25,616 bases of DNA. Origin: Bacteroides sp. CAG:709. GTDB lineage: Bacteria; Bacteroidota; Bacteroidia; Bacteroidales; UBA932. Both the position numbers and the translations under genes were made by a program. The DNA is taken from assembly GCA_000434935.1 (NCBI GenBank), contig FR882195.1, positions 1 through 25,616 on the forward strand. The letters run 5' to 3'. The notes below the pieces were generated by a model. The model ran no database searches. It was not told where the DNA came from and saw only the letters and a program-made list of their open reading frames with translations. Of the stretch, positions 8,120-14,864 are shown one piece after another. The number at the start of each line of letters is the position of its first letter. The first letter of the stretch is position 1.

Positions 8120-8201
8120 CTGACAAGGTCTTGTGCTGAGGCCTCCTAAACCGGTCCGGGCAATTTGGTACCGGATAAAACGTTAAAACGGTACAAAGCG
8201 G
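8090..8201 (+). repeat. Right copy of a 112-bp direct repeat, ending in a half palindromic element (copy B)
   Basis: This segment overlaps the last 10 codons of the exonuclease gene and aligns without gaps to 5173-5284. Bases 8164-8201 correspond to the left arm of the palindromic element (copies A and C). The sequence then diverges, so the right arm is lost and no long hairpin can form. Further on, TTTCGTGA occurs twice (8226 and 8237) with 11-bp spacing; its meaning is unknown. Confidence 0.85.
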
Positions 8202-8261
8202 TGATTTAGTAATTTTTCATCGTCATTTCGTGAGCGTTTCGTGAAAGAATGTTAAAAGTAC

Positions 8262-8296
8262 AATCCCCCACAGACGTCGCTCATCTGCGGGGGATT
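8262..8296. terminator. Hairpin terminator between the exonuclease gene and the fimbrillin-like gene
   Basis: AATCCCCCACAGA (8262-8274) pairs with TCTGCGGGGGATT (8284-8296) with one mismatch across 13 positions and a 9-nt loop. It sits between convergent genes and could serve both strands. Confidence 0.8.
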
Positions 8297-8342
8297 GAAT
8301 ACTATGTATATGTCCGGACTATGTTTTTGACGCGAATCTGCG

Positions 8343-10361
8343 TTACCGAACCTGGAAATATTTGTTTGTTCTGTATATGCTGCCGTCCGAATTATATGAT
8401 ATTATCTTGAAATTACGGAACTGTCCCGTAGTGTTTGCAGTCAAATTGACGTTAACGTGCATTTCGGAGCCATCGTCAACAACAGGGGTGAATGATACGA
8501 ATGTCTTCATTTCTTCCGCAGTGTATTGAGGTCCGACCTCTCCGCCAATATCTTCGCTCTCCAAGTCAGTAAGTTTCAATGCGTGTTCAATCAGTGCATT
8601 CTGCAGGTCTTCAGGAATGTTCTTCATTGTTCCTGCCGGGTATGCAATGCCATCGATTTTGATGTTTGAGAAATGATACAACTGCAATGATACTGCGGTA
8701 TTTCCAAATCCCGGTTTTGCAGTTTCCGGTTCATTCGCTCTTACATCATATTCAAATGTGTGTGTCTCTGTTTCTCCCGCAGGGTTTGCTGCCTGAGTGA
8801 AAGAAGATTCTGCTGAGCCGTCCTCTGTTTTTACAATAAGCTTGAACGATTTGGTTCTGGACGAACTGTTCTCCGGAACAGTAATGCTGACAAGGCCTTC
8901 CTTGCATACGGCCGCTGCCCCTCCGCAAGAAATGGATATACCATATTTGCTGTCAGCGACGTAAGAATCGACAGCTGCTCCGGATACCACTGCCCCGTCA
9001 ACCTTCAGTTCAAGGGTGGCGGCTTCAACCGTTTCTCCAGTATAGGATATTTCTCCTTCAAATTTTGGCGTGAGCGTCGGCGTAATCACAGGGAGTCCTT
9101 TGCCGGGGTCCTGGTGGACACTGATGAAATTTCTTGAACGGATACCCTTGTATTCCATATAAACTTTGCAAGAACGATCCGAAGTGGATTTGTTTTTGGC
9201 AATCGTTATCCGAAGGTTGTAATTATGGGTGTTTTCCCAATCGGCTACAGCCCAACCGGAAGCATCGCTGCCGTCAGGATTGACGCTCACAAGAACGCAG
9301 TCTTCCGGAGTCATTGTGACAGGCTCTCCTCCATAAGTGGCGGTGGTAGCACCGAGATATTGAATATGCTGATTCATGTCCACATTCTGAGGCGCAGGCG
9401 AGGCGCTGCCATTGGGATAGAAAACGACATCCTCTGCTGTTGATTGGAATACTCCCTTGTCGAGGTTGAGCGCGATATTGTGTATTGTGCCGGCCTTGAA
9501 TTCCTTCTCTTTTGAAGACTCGAAACTATATGTTCCCTTGTCGGTGGTCACCACATAAGTGCAACCCGTGGTTTTCGCAGGGCAAACTCCCATATATATG
9601 CCGGAAGCATCATCTTTGCCCGTTACGCCCTCCAAATTGTAGGCAGTGCCCAGATTTACCGTGACTGATGATTTCTGATCACCCGCAATGAATGCGCGGG
9701 ATTCTCCGTTCCAAGGCTGTACGACAACCCACAATCCACTGATCTTGGCATTCTCAGAGGTTGTGAGAGATACCGATTTTACAGCATCAGTAGAGCCCTT
9801 GGAAGAGTAGATGATAAATCTTACCATTGAAGATTGCATAGTCATTGCAGCAGAATAACTTGTTTGAGCCTCAAGCTCAATGGGGGATACTCCTGTAAGG
9901 GCAATATTGTCGGCCGAAACGTCCACTTTCCCGGCTTCTGTCTGAGTTTGTATGGAAGCAATCGGGAAATTTATTGTAAGGTCACCATCATTTCCACCGG
10001 CTGCTCCGACTTTGGGATAGTAAGGCAGGAATTTGCTTGCAGTCTCGGCTACGCTGCCTGTAAAACTGGCCGTTCCGTCTGTTCCGAGGGTGAACGATTC
10101 TGCATTATTGTTGCTGCCTTTGTTGTCGGCGAGTCCGAAAACAGCAGCTTCACCAGTGGCCCAGTGCAGTCCTTTGCCATCTTGCCAGGTGGCCTTGGAG
10201 ACTGCTCCATTTGTATTTTCGTCGTTGATTTCGGTTTCTACCCGAACTTCAATAGTCCTTGTCTTACCGGGGACAATAGTGTCCTCAATCCTTTCTGTGC
10301 AGGCAACAAAAACAGTTGTTGACAGAAGTGCTGACAAAATAATTGATGTGTTCTTTTTCAT
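8343..10361 (-). CDS. Fimbrillin-like / BACON-domain surface lipoprotein
   Basis: This 672-residue protein has a lipoprotein signal ending at C21 (TTVFVAC). Residues about 30-300 look like a fimbrillin-family (Mfa-like) domain, with the typical SSMVRFIIYSS and later KAGTIHNIALNLD. Two BACON-like segments follow (about 325-420 ending ISVHQDPG, and 425-525 ending SSFTQAA), then an unrecognised C-terminal domain (about 530-672). BACON domains are common in Bacteroidota glycan-active and surface proteins, so a role as surface adhesin, spacer or glycan-contacting component is inference. It is the last gene of the GH16 operon, 12 bp after the small protein gene. Translation probably starts from an AGGAGG sequence (10370-10375, minus strand) that overlaps the upstream stop codon, an unusually strong ribosome site for this phylum. 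Confidence 0.8.
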   Translation of the reverse strand: MKKNTSIILSALLSTTVFVACTERIEDTIVPGKTRTIEVRVETEINDENTNGAVSKATWQDGKGLHWATGEAAVFGLADNKGSNNNAESFTLGTDGTASFTGSVAETASKFLPYYPKVGAAGGNDGDLTINFPIASIQTQTEAGKVDVSADNIALTGVSPIELEAQTSYSAAMTMQSSMVRFIIYSSKGSTDAVKSVSLTTSENAKISGLWVVVQPWNGESRAFIAGDQKSSVTVNLGTAYNLEGVTGKDDASGIYMGVCPAKTTGCTYVVTTDKGTYSFESSKEKEFKAGTIHNIALNLDKGVFQSTAEDVVFYPNGSASPAPQNVDMNQHIQYLGATTATYGGEPVTMTPEDCVLVSVNPDGSDASGWAVADWENTHNYNLRITIAKNKSTSDRSCKVYMEYKGIRSRNFISVHQDPGKGLPVITPTLTPKFEGEISYTGETVEAATLELKVDGAVVSGAAVDSYVADSKYGISISCGGAAAVCKEGLVSITVPENSSSRTKSFKLIVKTEDGSAESSFTQAANPAGETETHTFEYDVRANEPETAKPGFGNTAVSLQLYHFSNIKIDGIAYPAGTMKNIPEDLQNALIEHALKLTDLESEDIGGEVGPQYTAEEMKTFVSFTPVVDDGSEMHVNVNLTANTTGQFRNFKIISYNSDGSIYRTNKYFQVR

Positions 10362-10373
10362 AAGCCAATCCTC

Positions 10374-10550
10374 CTATTCAAATTCATCATCATAAACATT
10401 GGACAAGCCTGAAAAGTCAGCACTTGAATTGGAACTGTCGTTCCATTTTCCGGTCATAGATTCAGCAAAGCCGAGTTCGACATCCAGGCTCTGAACCAGG
10501 ATGTCCGGGGAAATGTAGGTTTTCCCACCCAATAAGTGATTCTTTCTCAT
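10374..10550 (-). CDS. 58-residue small protein in the GH16 operon
   Basis: An ATG at 10550 opens a 58-residue frame ending at TAG (10374-10376). It starts MRKNHLLGGKTYISPDILVQ and ends NVYDDEFE. The pattern (basic start, TYISPD, an acidic E-x-GFAES motif at about 25-31, then a Ser/Asp-rich acidic tail) resembles the short hypothetical proteins often encoded beside fimbrillin-type genes in Bacteroidales; that resemblance is from memory. It has no signal peptide or membrane helix. It lies 17 bp after the GH16 stop and its stop overlaps the Shine-Dalgarno sequence of the next gene, so translational coupling is likely. Function unknown. Confidence 0.72.
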   Translation of the reverse strand: MRKNHLLGGKTYISPDILVQSLDVELGFAESMTGKWNDSSNSSADFSGLSNVYDDEFE

Positions 10551-10567
10551 TTTCGAGTTATATTATG

Positions 10568-11593
10568 TTATTGTTTTTTCTGATATACGCGCACCCAATC
10601 GACAAACATTGTAGCGCTGTCACCGTTGTTCGGAAGGGCAGTTATGCCTTCGGGCTGAAGGATGCCGGTGAAATAGCCGCCGACAGCAAGGTTCAGGATT
10701 ATGAAGAAATCGTGGTGGAAATAGTATCCCACACCCCAGTCATCGTCTTTGTTTACGATGTCCATTTCATAATAAGGGGAAGCATTCGGATGAAGGTCCC
10801 TGTCGAGATACATTTTCACGGACTGTGGAGTCCAAATCAGTGTGTATGTGTGGTAATTTCCGTCCTGAATGCTATAGGAATTCGTAGTGGAGTGCGCATA
10901 ATTGGGATAAGCGCTTCCTTTGTAGTATCCCCAATGGCAAGCTCCGTTGAAGAAACGGTCTTGTGTACCTTTCTTGATGCCTTCCGCATTGCCCATTTCC
11001 ATAATGTCGATTTCACCGCAACGTGGCCAAGAGTTGGTCTGAAAGTCCGCTCCAAGAAGCCAGAATGCCGGCCAAAGACCATTGGCTGTACGTGGAAGAC
11101 GTATCCTTCCCTCCACTTTGCCATAGCAGAATTGGAAATGTCCGGATGTGTTCAGGCGTCCTGACACGAAAGCTTTGCCGTTTCGTTGTTCACGCTTTGC
11201 AGTAATTTTGAGGGCTGAATTGCCGTATTCGGAATCTTTTCCCAATGAAATTCCGCTCTCGTCATAATATTGCAGTTCGGCGTTACCTCCTCCGTTTCCA
11301 TTGACTTCAATGCGCCATTTTCCGGTGTCAAGAGAGTTTGAGTCGAACTCGTCGGACCACATCAAAACATAGCCTTCCGAATCGGGGGTCTGTTCGTTTT
11401 CGCCCGGTTTGTTTTCGTCAGGTTTGTTTTCGTCAGGCGTCTCGGTTTCAGAGCCGTTGCCTTCCGAGTCAGGCAAGACCGGTTGTCCAATCTTGGTCGA
11501 GCATCCACAGCTGACCATGAGGAAAAATGCCATCAAAAAAGCCGCGAGTATGCGGGGAGTTGTAGGGAATGTCCCTTTTTGTTTAGAGTGCAT
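10568..11593 (-). CDS. GH16 (laminarinase-type) endo-beta-1,3-glucanase lipoprotein
   Basis: This 341-residue protein begins at ATG 11593 (MHSKQKG). It has a hydrophobic signal and a lipoprotein-like cysteine at about C29 (LMVSC). An acidic Pro/Asn/Glu linker with repeated KP(D/G)EN units follows, and then a GH16 domain from about residue 75 to the end. The catalytic motif is E194-I-D196-I-M-E199, the nucleophile, assisting Asp and acid/base of the beta-bulge (laminarinase/lichenase) type, preceded by GLWPAFWLLG. It probably cuts beta-1,3- or mixed-linkage glucan at the cell surface. An extended frame up to 11674 would cross the -7 box at 11629-11636, so ATG 11593 is preferred. It is the first gene of a three-gene minus-strand unit, divergent from the regulator. 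Confidence 0.92.
   Translation of the reverse strand: MHSKQKGTFPTTPRILAAFLMAFFLMVSCGCSTKIGQPVLPDSEGNGSETETPDENKPDENKPGENEQTPDSEGYVLMWSDEFDSNSLDTGKWRIEVNGNGGGNAELQYYDESGISLGKDSEYGNSALKITAKREQRNGKAFVSGRLNTSGHFQFCYGKVEGRIRLPRTANGLWPAFWLLGADFQTNSWPRCGEIDIMEMGNAEGIKKGTQDRFFNGACHWGYYKGSAYPNYAHSTTNSYSIQDGNYHTYTLIWTPQSVKMYLDRDLHPNASPYYEMDIVNKDDDWGVGYYFHHDFFIILNLAVGGYFTGILQPEGITALPNNGDSATMFVDWVRVYQKKQ
11396..11440 (-). repeat. Three tandem 15-bp units encoding the GH16 linker
   Basis: The units begin at 11396, 11411 and 11426 and share GTTTTCG followed by CCCGG or TCAGG. They encode the repeated KPDEN / KPGEN linker between the lipid anchor and the GH16 domain. Copy number could vary between strains, changing linker length without a frameshift. 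Confidence 0.7.
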
Positions 11594-11628
11594 AATGATT
11601 ATCAGTTTTATGTTCTGTTTGACCGATA

Positions 11629-11636
11629 CAAAAGTA
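11629..11636 (-). promoter_or_regulatory. -7 box of the GH16 operon
   Basis: TACTTTTG on the minus strand matches TAnnTTTG and is identical to the -7 box of the SusC operon (14766-14773). No good -33 TTTG is present at normal spacing, which suits a promoter that needs an activator. The leader to ATG 11593 is about 30 nt. Confidence 0.6.
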
Positions 11637-11666
11637 TTTGTAAAATTCTTAAGATTGAATATATTT

Positions 11667-11706
11667 GTACTCACAAAAACTCAACAGCTCATTTTCATAA
11701 ACTCAC
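11667..11706 (-). promoter_or_regulatory. Putative operator for the PUL regulator, upstream of GH16
   Basis: On the minus strand there are TGAGT-containing half-sites: GTGAGTTT (11706-11699), TTGAGTTT (11684-11677) and GTGAGTAC (11674-11667). The last two are direct repeats on a 10-bp period and form the 15-mer TGAGTTTTTGTGAGT, which also occurs exactly at 14708-14722 before SusC. The site begins 30 bp upstream of the -7 box. A further TTGAGTAC lies on the plus strand at 11727-11734, nearer the regulator start. Binding by the regulator is inference. Confidence 0.6.
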
Positions 11707-11773
11707 ATCTTGGATGGTGAATGAACTTGAGTACAGAATGTTGACATTATAACACATAACCATAGACGGAAAG

Positions 11774-14602
11774 ATGAACCACAACAGAACAATACTGGTG
11801 ATTATACTCACCGTCGCCCTATTTGTTGAGGGAACAATCGCGGCACATAACCCTTCAGTCAGATATTTCAGGAAAGATGTTTATCACGCGGCTACCCAGA
11901 ATTGGGACGTGGCCTGCACTCCGGACAGGTTTACATTCTTTGCAAATAATGACGGCGTACTTATGTTCGACTCGGGGGAGTGGACACTTTTTCGCAACCG
12001 CAACAGAACAAATGTCCGTTCGCTCTACTACGATCGTGACAATGCCGTTCTTTATGTCGGTTCTACGAATGAACTCGGCAAGATTGAATTTGGATTGGAT
12101 TGTCGTGAGGCTCCGGTCTATCGTTCGATGCTTGATACGCTCGATGTGACAGCCACTGAAATTTGGAGTATTGGCAAAATCGGGGGAAAAGTTTGGTTCC
12201 AGGACGACAGGCACATATACCTGCTTGATGGCAATGCTGTCAGAGTCTATGGCTTTGACAAAAGAATCTATTGCGCGTCTGTAATTGATGACAAACTCTA
12301 CATCTATGTCAGTGGTGAGGGTTGTTTGTATTTCAATTCAGGAAGGTTTGAAGCCATCGAAGGAACGGAGTCTTTGAGAAAGAAGAGGGTGTGCGCGATT
12401 ATGAAAATTGGCGACAATCTTGGTTTCGTGACGAGGCTTGACGGTGTTTTTATTCTTGATAGCGGTAAGCTGGTAAAGAAAGAGTATCCCTTTTCTTCCG
12501 AACTTGGGAACGACAAAATCTATACGGCCGCCACTGACGGGGAGAACATTGCTTTCGGAACAGTCACTAACGGCGTCTTTATCTACAACAACAGGAGTGG
12601 TGAATGGTATAATTTGAATACGGATTCCGGTTTGGGGAACAATACTGTACTTAGTTTGCGCTTTGATGAACAGAAGAATATATGGGCCGGGCTTGACAAC
12701 GGTGTTGCATATATAAACCTGTCTGCGGCGGAACGCGAATTGTTCGCGGGCAACGATGTCTTAGGGACGGGATATGCTTCGTGCGTGTGGAAGGGGAAGC
12801 TCTATCTGGGGACAAATCAGGGACTTTTTGTGACTGATAAATCTTTGACTGCGAAAAATATATATTCACGTTGCAACAATGGTATTAGTCAGGTTTGGGA
12901 TTTGTCTGTCCGTAACGGAGAATTATTCTGTTGTCACGATTCCGGTATATATATAATGTATCCCGATGGCAGTGAATCTACAATTCCTCTAAACGGCACG
13001 TGGAAACTCGATGCTCCGACGGGCGAGGATGATTTGCTTGTCGGGAGTACATACGACCATTTCTTCAGACTTACAAAAACGCCTGGAGGAAAATGGAAAT
13101 TCGCCGGTTTCATAAAAGGGGCCGATGATGCGAGCAAGTCGTTTTGTTTTGACGATGGAAAGATGTGGCTGGCGCATTGGGTTAAGGGCCTTTTTCGTCT
13201 GACTTTCAACAAAGAATTTACCGAAGCTGTTTCCTGCGAGTATTTTGGCGAACGGAACGGATTTCCTACATCATTCAACAATTATCCGAATGTTGTGGAC
13301 GGGAAAGTGCTGTTTTCCACCGAGGGAGGCTTTTACGAATTCGACAACAGCCGCAATCTTGCCGTTCCTGTTGACAGTCTTAACAGGCGGTTCAATTTCA
13401 CTCCGGTCGCGATGAGGCTTTTCCCTTTACCGGACGGGGATGATTTCTATTCTTCCGGCACGGTACAGGCTTTGGGATATAGGGACAATGCGGGAGATTA
13501 TCGTCTCGATTCCCTTTCGATTCGTTATATGGCTTCGCGTCGTCCATTGGGATTCGAGAATCTGCTTTATCTGGAAGAGGGGAAAGTCCTCATCAATACA
13601 GAAGACGGTTTTTCGGTTATAAACACCGCTATGCTCAAGAATCGCAAGCCTGAGGTTACTCCACTGATAATCAGGAGGGTGAGAGTGATAAAGGGAGGCA
13701 AGGAGACGACGGTGCTGGAGAATACATTCTCCAAAGAAACAGAATTAAGGACACTCAATCCGGACGAAAATACTCTCAGGTTCACATTCAGAATGGTAGA
13801 GTATAGACAAGAGCAGGCGATAATCTACAGCTGTTTGATGGAGGGTTACGACTCCGACTGGTCTCTTCCGGGAGTTTCCTGCTCAAAAGACTATACGAAA
13901 CTGCCCTATGGACATCACGTTTTCCGTGTCCGTGCCTATAATGCCGTCACAGGACAGAGTGATGAGACGGCATTGGATGTTATTATCAAACACCCTTGGT
14001 ATCTGACAAATTGGGCGTACTTTTTATATGCCTTCCTGGCTATATGCCTGTTGGTTGCCTTGTATTATATCGCTCGGGCAGCATACCGGAGGCGGATTGC
14101 GGAAGTGTCGCGCCGTAAAGAGAAAGAAATGGAAGAGGAGCAGATGAAAAACGATCTGCTGCATAAAGCCAATGACCTTGCAACCTCAACAATGAATCTC
14201 CTGAGGAAAAACGAGGAACTTATGGACATTCAGGAAGGCTTGAACAAAACCGAAAGGATGTTGAGGAACGGCGAAAAACCGGAGTGTGTAATCGGGCACA
14301 TCGTCACTATGAGGGAAAATATTGACAGCAATATCCGCCACGATGACGATTGGAAAAAGTTTGAAAAGAATTTTGATATCGTTTACGATGAGTACCTCAC
14401 CCGTTTGGGCAATACTTTTCCGGAACTGACAGTAAGCGACAAAAAACTTTGCGCATATTTGAAGATTGATTTGTCGTCAAAGGAAATAGCTCCTTTGATG
14501 AATTTGACATACCGCAGTGTTGAGATGACGCGCTATCGTCTCCGCAAGAAACTCAATCTTTCTCGGGAACAGAATCTTATCGAGTTTCTTCAACGCTTTT
14601 AG
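11774..14602 (+). CDS. Membrane-spanning propeller / Y_Y_Y / LuxR-type HTH regulator of the PUL (SusR-like one-component sensor)
   Basis: This 942-residue protein has an N-terminal signal/anchor (about 6-24). A periplasmic beta-propeller of regulator-propeller repeats follows (about 25-660; units such as NIWAGLDNGVAYIN and LYLGTNQGLFVTD). A Y_Y_Y domain spans about 680-742 (LRFTFRMVEY, YSCLMEGYDSDWS, LPYGHHVFRVRAYN). One membrane helix lies at about 747-769, then a charged coiled coil (about 772-850) and a C-terminal LuxR-type helix-turn-helix (about 885-942; SSKEIAPLMNLTYRSVEMTR). There is no histidine kinase, receiver or AraC domain, so it is not a hybrid two-component system. It most resembles the SusR plan, where a glycan sensed in the periplasm controls a tethered DNA-binding domain. 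It lies between the two units it probably controls, followed by a terminator. Confidence 0.9.
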   Translation: MNHNRTILVIILTVALFVEGTIAAHNPSVRYFRKDVYHAATQNWDVACTPDRFTFFANNDGVLMFDSGEWTLFRNRNRTNVRSLYYDRDNAVLYVGSTNELGKIEFGLDCREAPVYRSMLDTLDVTATEIWSIGKIGGKVWFQDDRHIYLLDGNAVRVYGFDKRIYCASVIDDKLYIYVSGEGCLYFNSGRFEAIEGTESLRKKRVCAIMKIGDNLGFVTRLDGVFILDSGKLVKKEYPFSSELGNDKIYTAATDGENIAFGTVTNGVFIYNNRSGEWYNLNTDSGLGNNTVLSLRFDEQKNIWAGLDNGVAYINLSAAERELFAGNDVLGTGYASCVWKGKLYLGTNQGLFVTDKSLTAKNIYSRCNNGISQVWDLSVRNGELFCCHDSGIYIMYPDGSESTIPLNGTWKLDAPTGEDDLLVGSTYDHFFRLTKTPGGKWKFAGFIKGADDASKSFCFDDGKMWLAHWVKGLFRLTFNKEFTEAVSCEYFGERNGFPTSFNNYPNVVDGKVLFSTEGGFYEFDNSRNLAVPVDSLNRRFNFTPVAMRLFPLPDGDDFYSSGTVQALGYRDNAGDYRLDSLSIRYMASRRPLGFENLLYLEEGKVLINTEDGFSVINTAMLKNRKPEVTPLIIRRVRVIKGGKETTVLENTFSKETELRTLNPDENTLRFTFRMVEYRQEQAIIYSCLMEGYDSDWSLPGVSCSKDYTKLPYGHHVFRVRAYNAVTGQSDETALDVIIKHPWYLTNWAYFLYAFLAICLLVALYYIARAAYRRRIAEVSRRKEKEMEEEQMKNDLLHKANDLATSTMNLLRKNEELMDIQEGLNKTERMLRNGEKPECVIGHIVTMRENIDSNIRHDDDWKKFEKNFDIVYDEYLTRLGNTFPELTVSDKKLCAYLKIDLSSKEIAPLMNLTYRSVEMTRYRLRKKLNLSREQNLIEFLQRF

Positions 14603-14622
14603 CGCCTGAGCATAGCATCTCT

Positions 14623-14648
14623 CCCTCCTGCGAAACATCGCGGGAGGG
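14623..14648 (+). terminator. Hairpin terminator after the regulator gene
   Basis: CCCTCCTGCG (14623-14632) pairs with CGCGGGAGGG (14639-14648), ten pairs with one G-U and a 6-nt loop, followed by TTATTT. It begins 20 bp after the stop codon and isolates the regulator from SusC. Confidence 0.8.
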
Positions 14649-14696
14649 TTATTTGTACCCTCGGATTTGTTGGTTTCTTTTTCGTAATTACTTAAT

Positions 14697-14724
14697 ACTC
14701 AATGGTGTGAGTTTTTGTGAGTTT
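14697..14724 (+). promoter_or_regulatory. Putative operator for the PUL regulator, upstream of SusC
   Basis: GTGAGTTT occurs at 14707-14714 and again at 14717-14724, a direct repeat on a 10-bp period. An inverted ACTCA lies at 14697-14701. The 15-mer at 14708-14722 is identical to the minus-strand site at 11683-11669 before GH16. It ends 41 bp before the -7 box, about one helical turn further away than in the GH16 promoter. That it binds the adjacent regulator is inference. Confidence 0.62.
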
Positions 14725-14746
14725 GCTTTTTCGTGAAAATAGGATG

Positions 14747-14773
14747 TTTGTGATTATGAAAACATTACTTTTG
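14747..14773 (+). promoter_or_regulatory. Promoter of the SusC operon
   Basis: TACTTTTG at 14766-14773 is a perfect -7 box. TTTG at 14747-14750 is only 15 bp away, shorter than usual, consistent with an activated promoter. The predicted transcript start near 14780 leaves a leader of about 85 nt. Confidence 0.6.
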
Positions 14774-14778
14774 CATAT

Positions 14779-14820
14779 CGTCGTTTCGCAATCGATGAAG
14801 CATCGGTAGGAAGTACGACG
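14779..14820 (+). other. Nested hairpin in the SusC leader
   Basis: CGTCGT (14779-14784) can pair with ACGACG (14815-14820), enclosing CGATG-AAG-CATCG (14793-14805). It would lie at the very 5' end of the SusC mRNA. It might stabilise the mRNA or regulate translation, but this is speculative. Downstream, TGTATAGAAC is repeated twice before the ATG. Confidence 0.35.
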
Positions 14821-14864
14821 TATCACATTGTATAGAACTTGTATAGAACGCTAAAACGCAAGAA

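Noticed and set aside
5149..8342. Insertion sequence or integrative element carrying the DUF1016/ZIP/exonuclease block
   Set aside because: No transposase, integrase, terminal inverted repeats or target duplication was found. The bracketing direct repeats contain gene tail sequence and look like duplication products.
11594..11674. Longer N-terminus for GH16
   Set aside because: It would extend through the -7 box at 11629-11636 and into the putative operator, and places the signal peptide far from the N-terminus.
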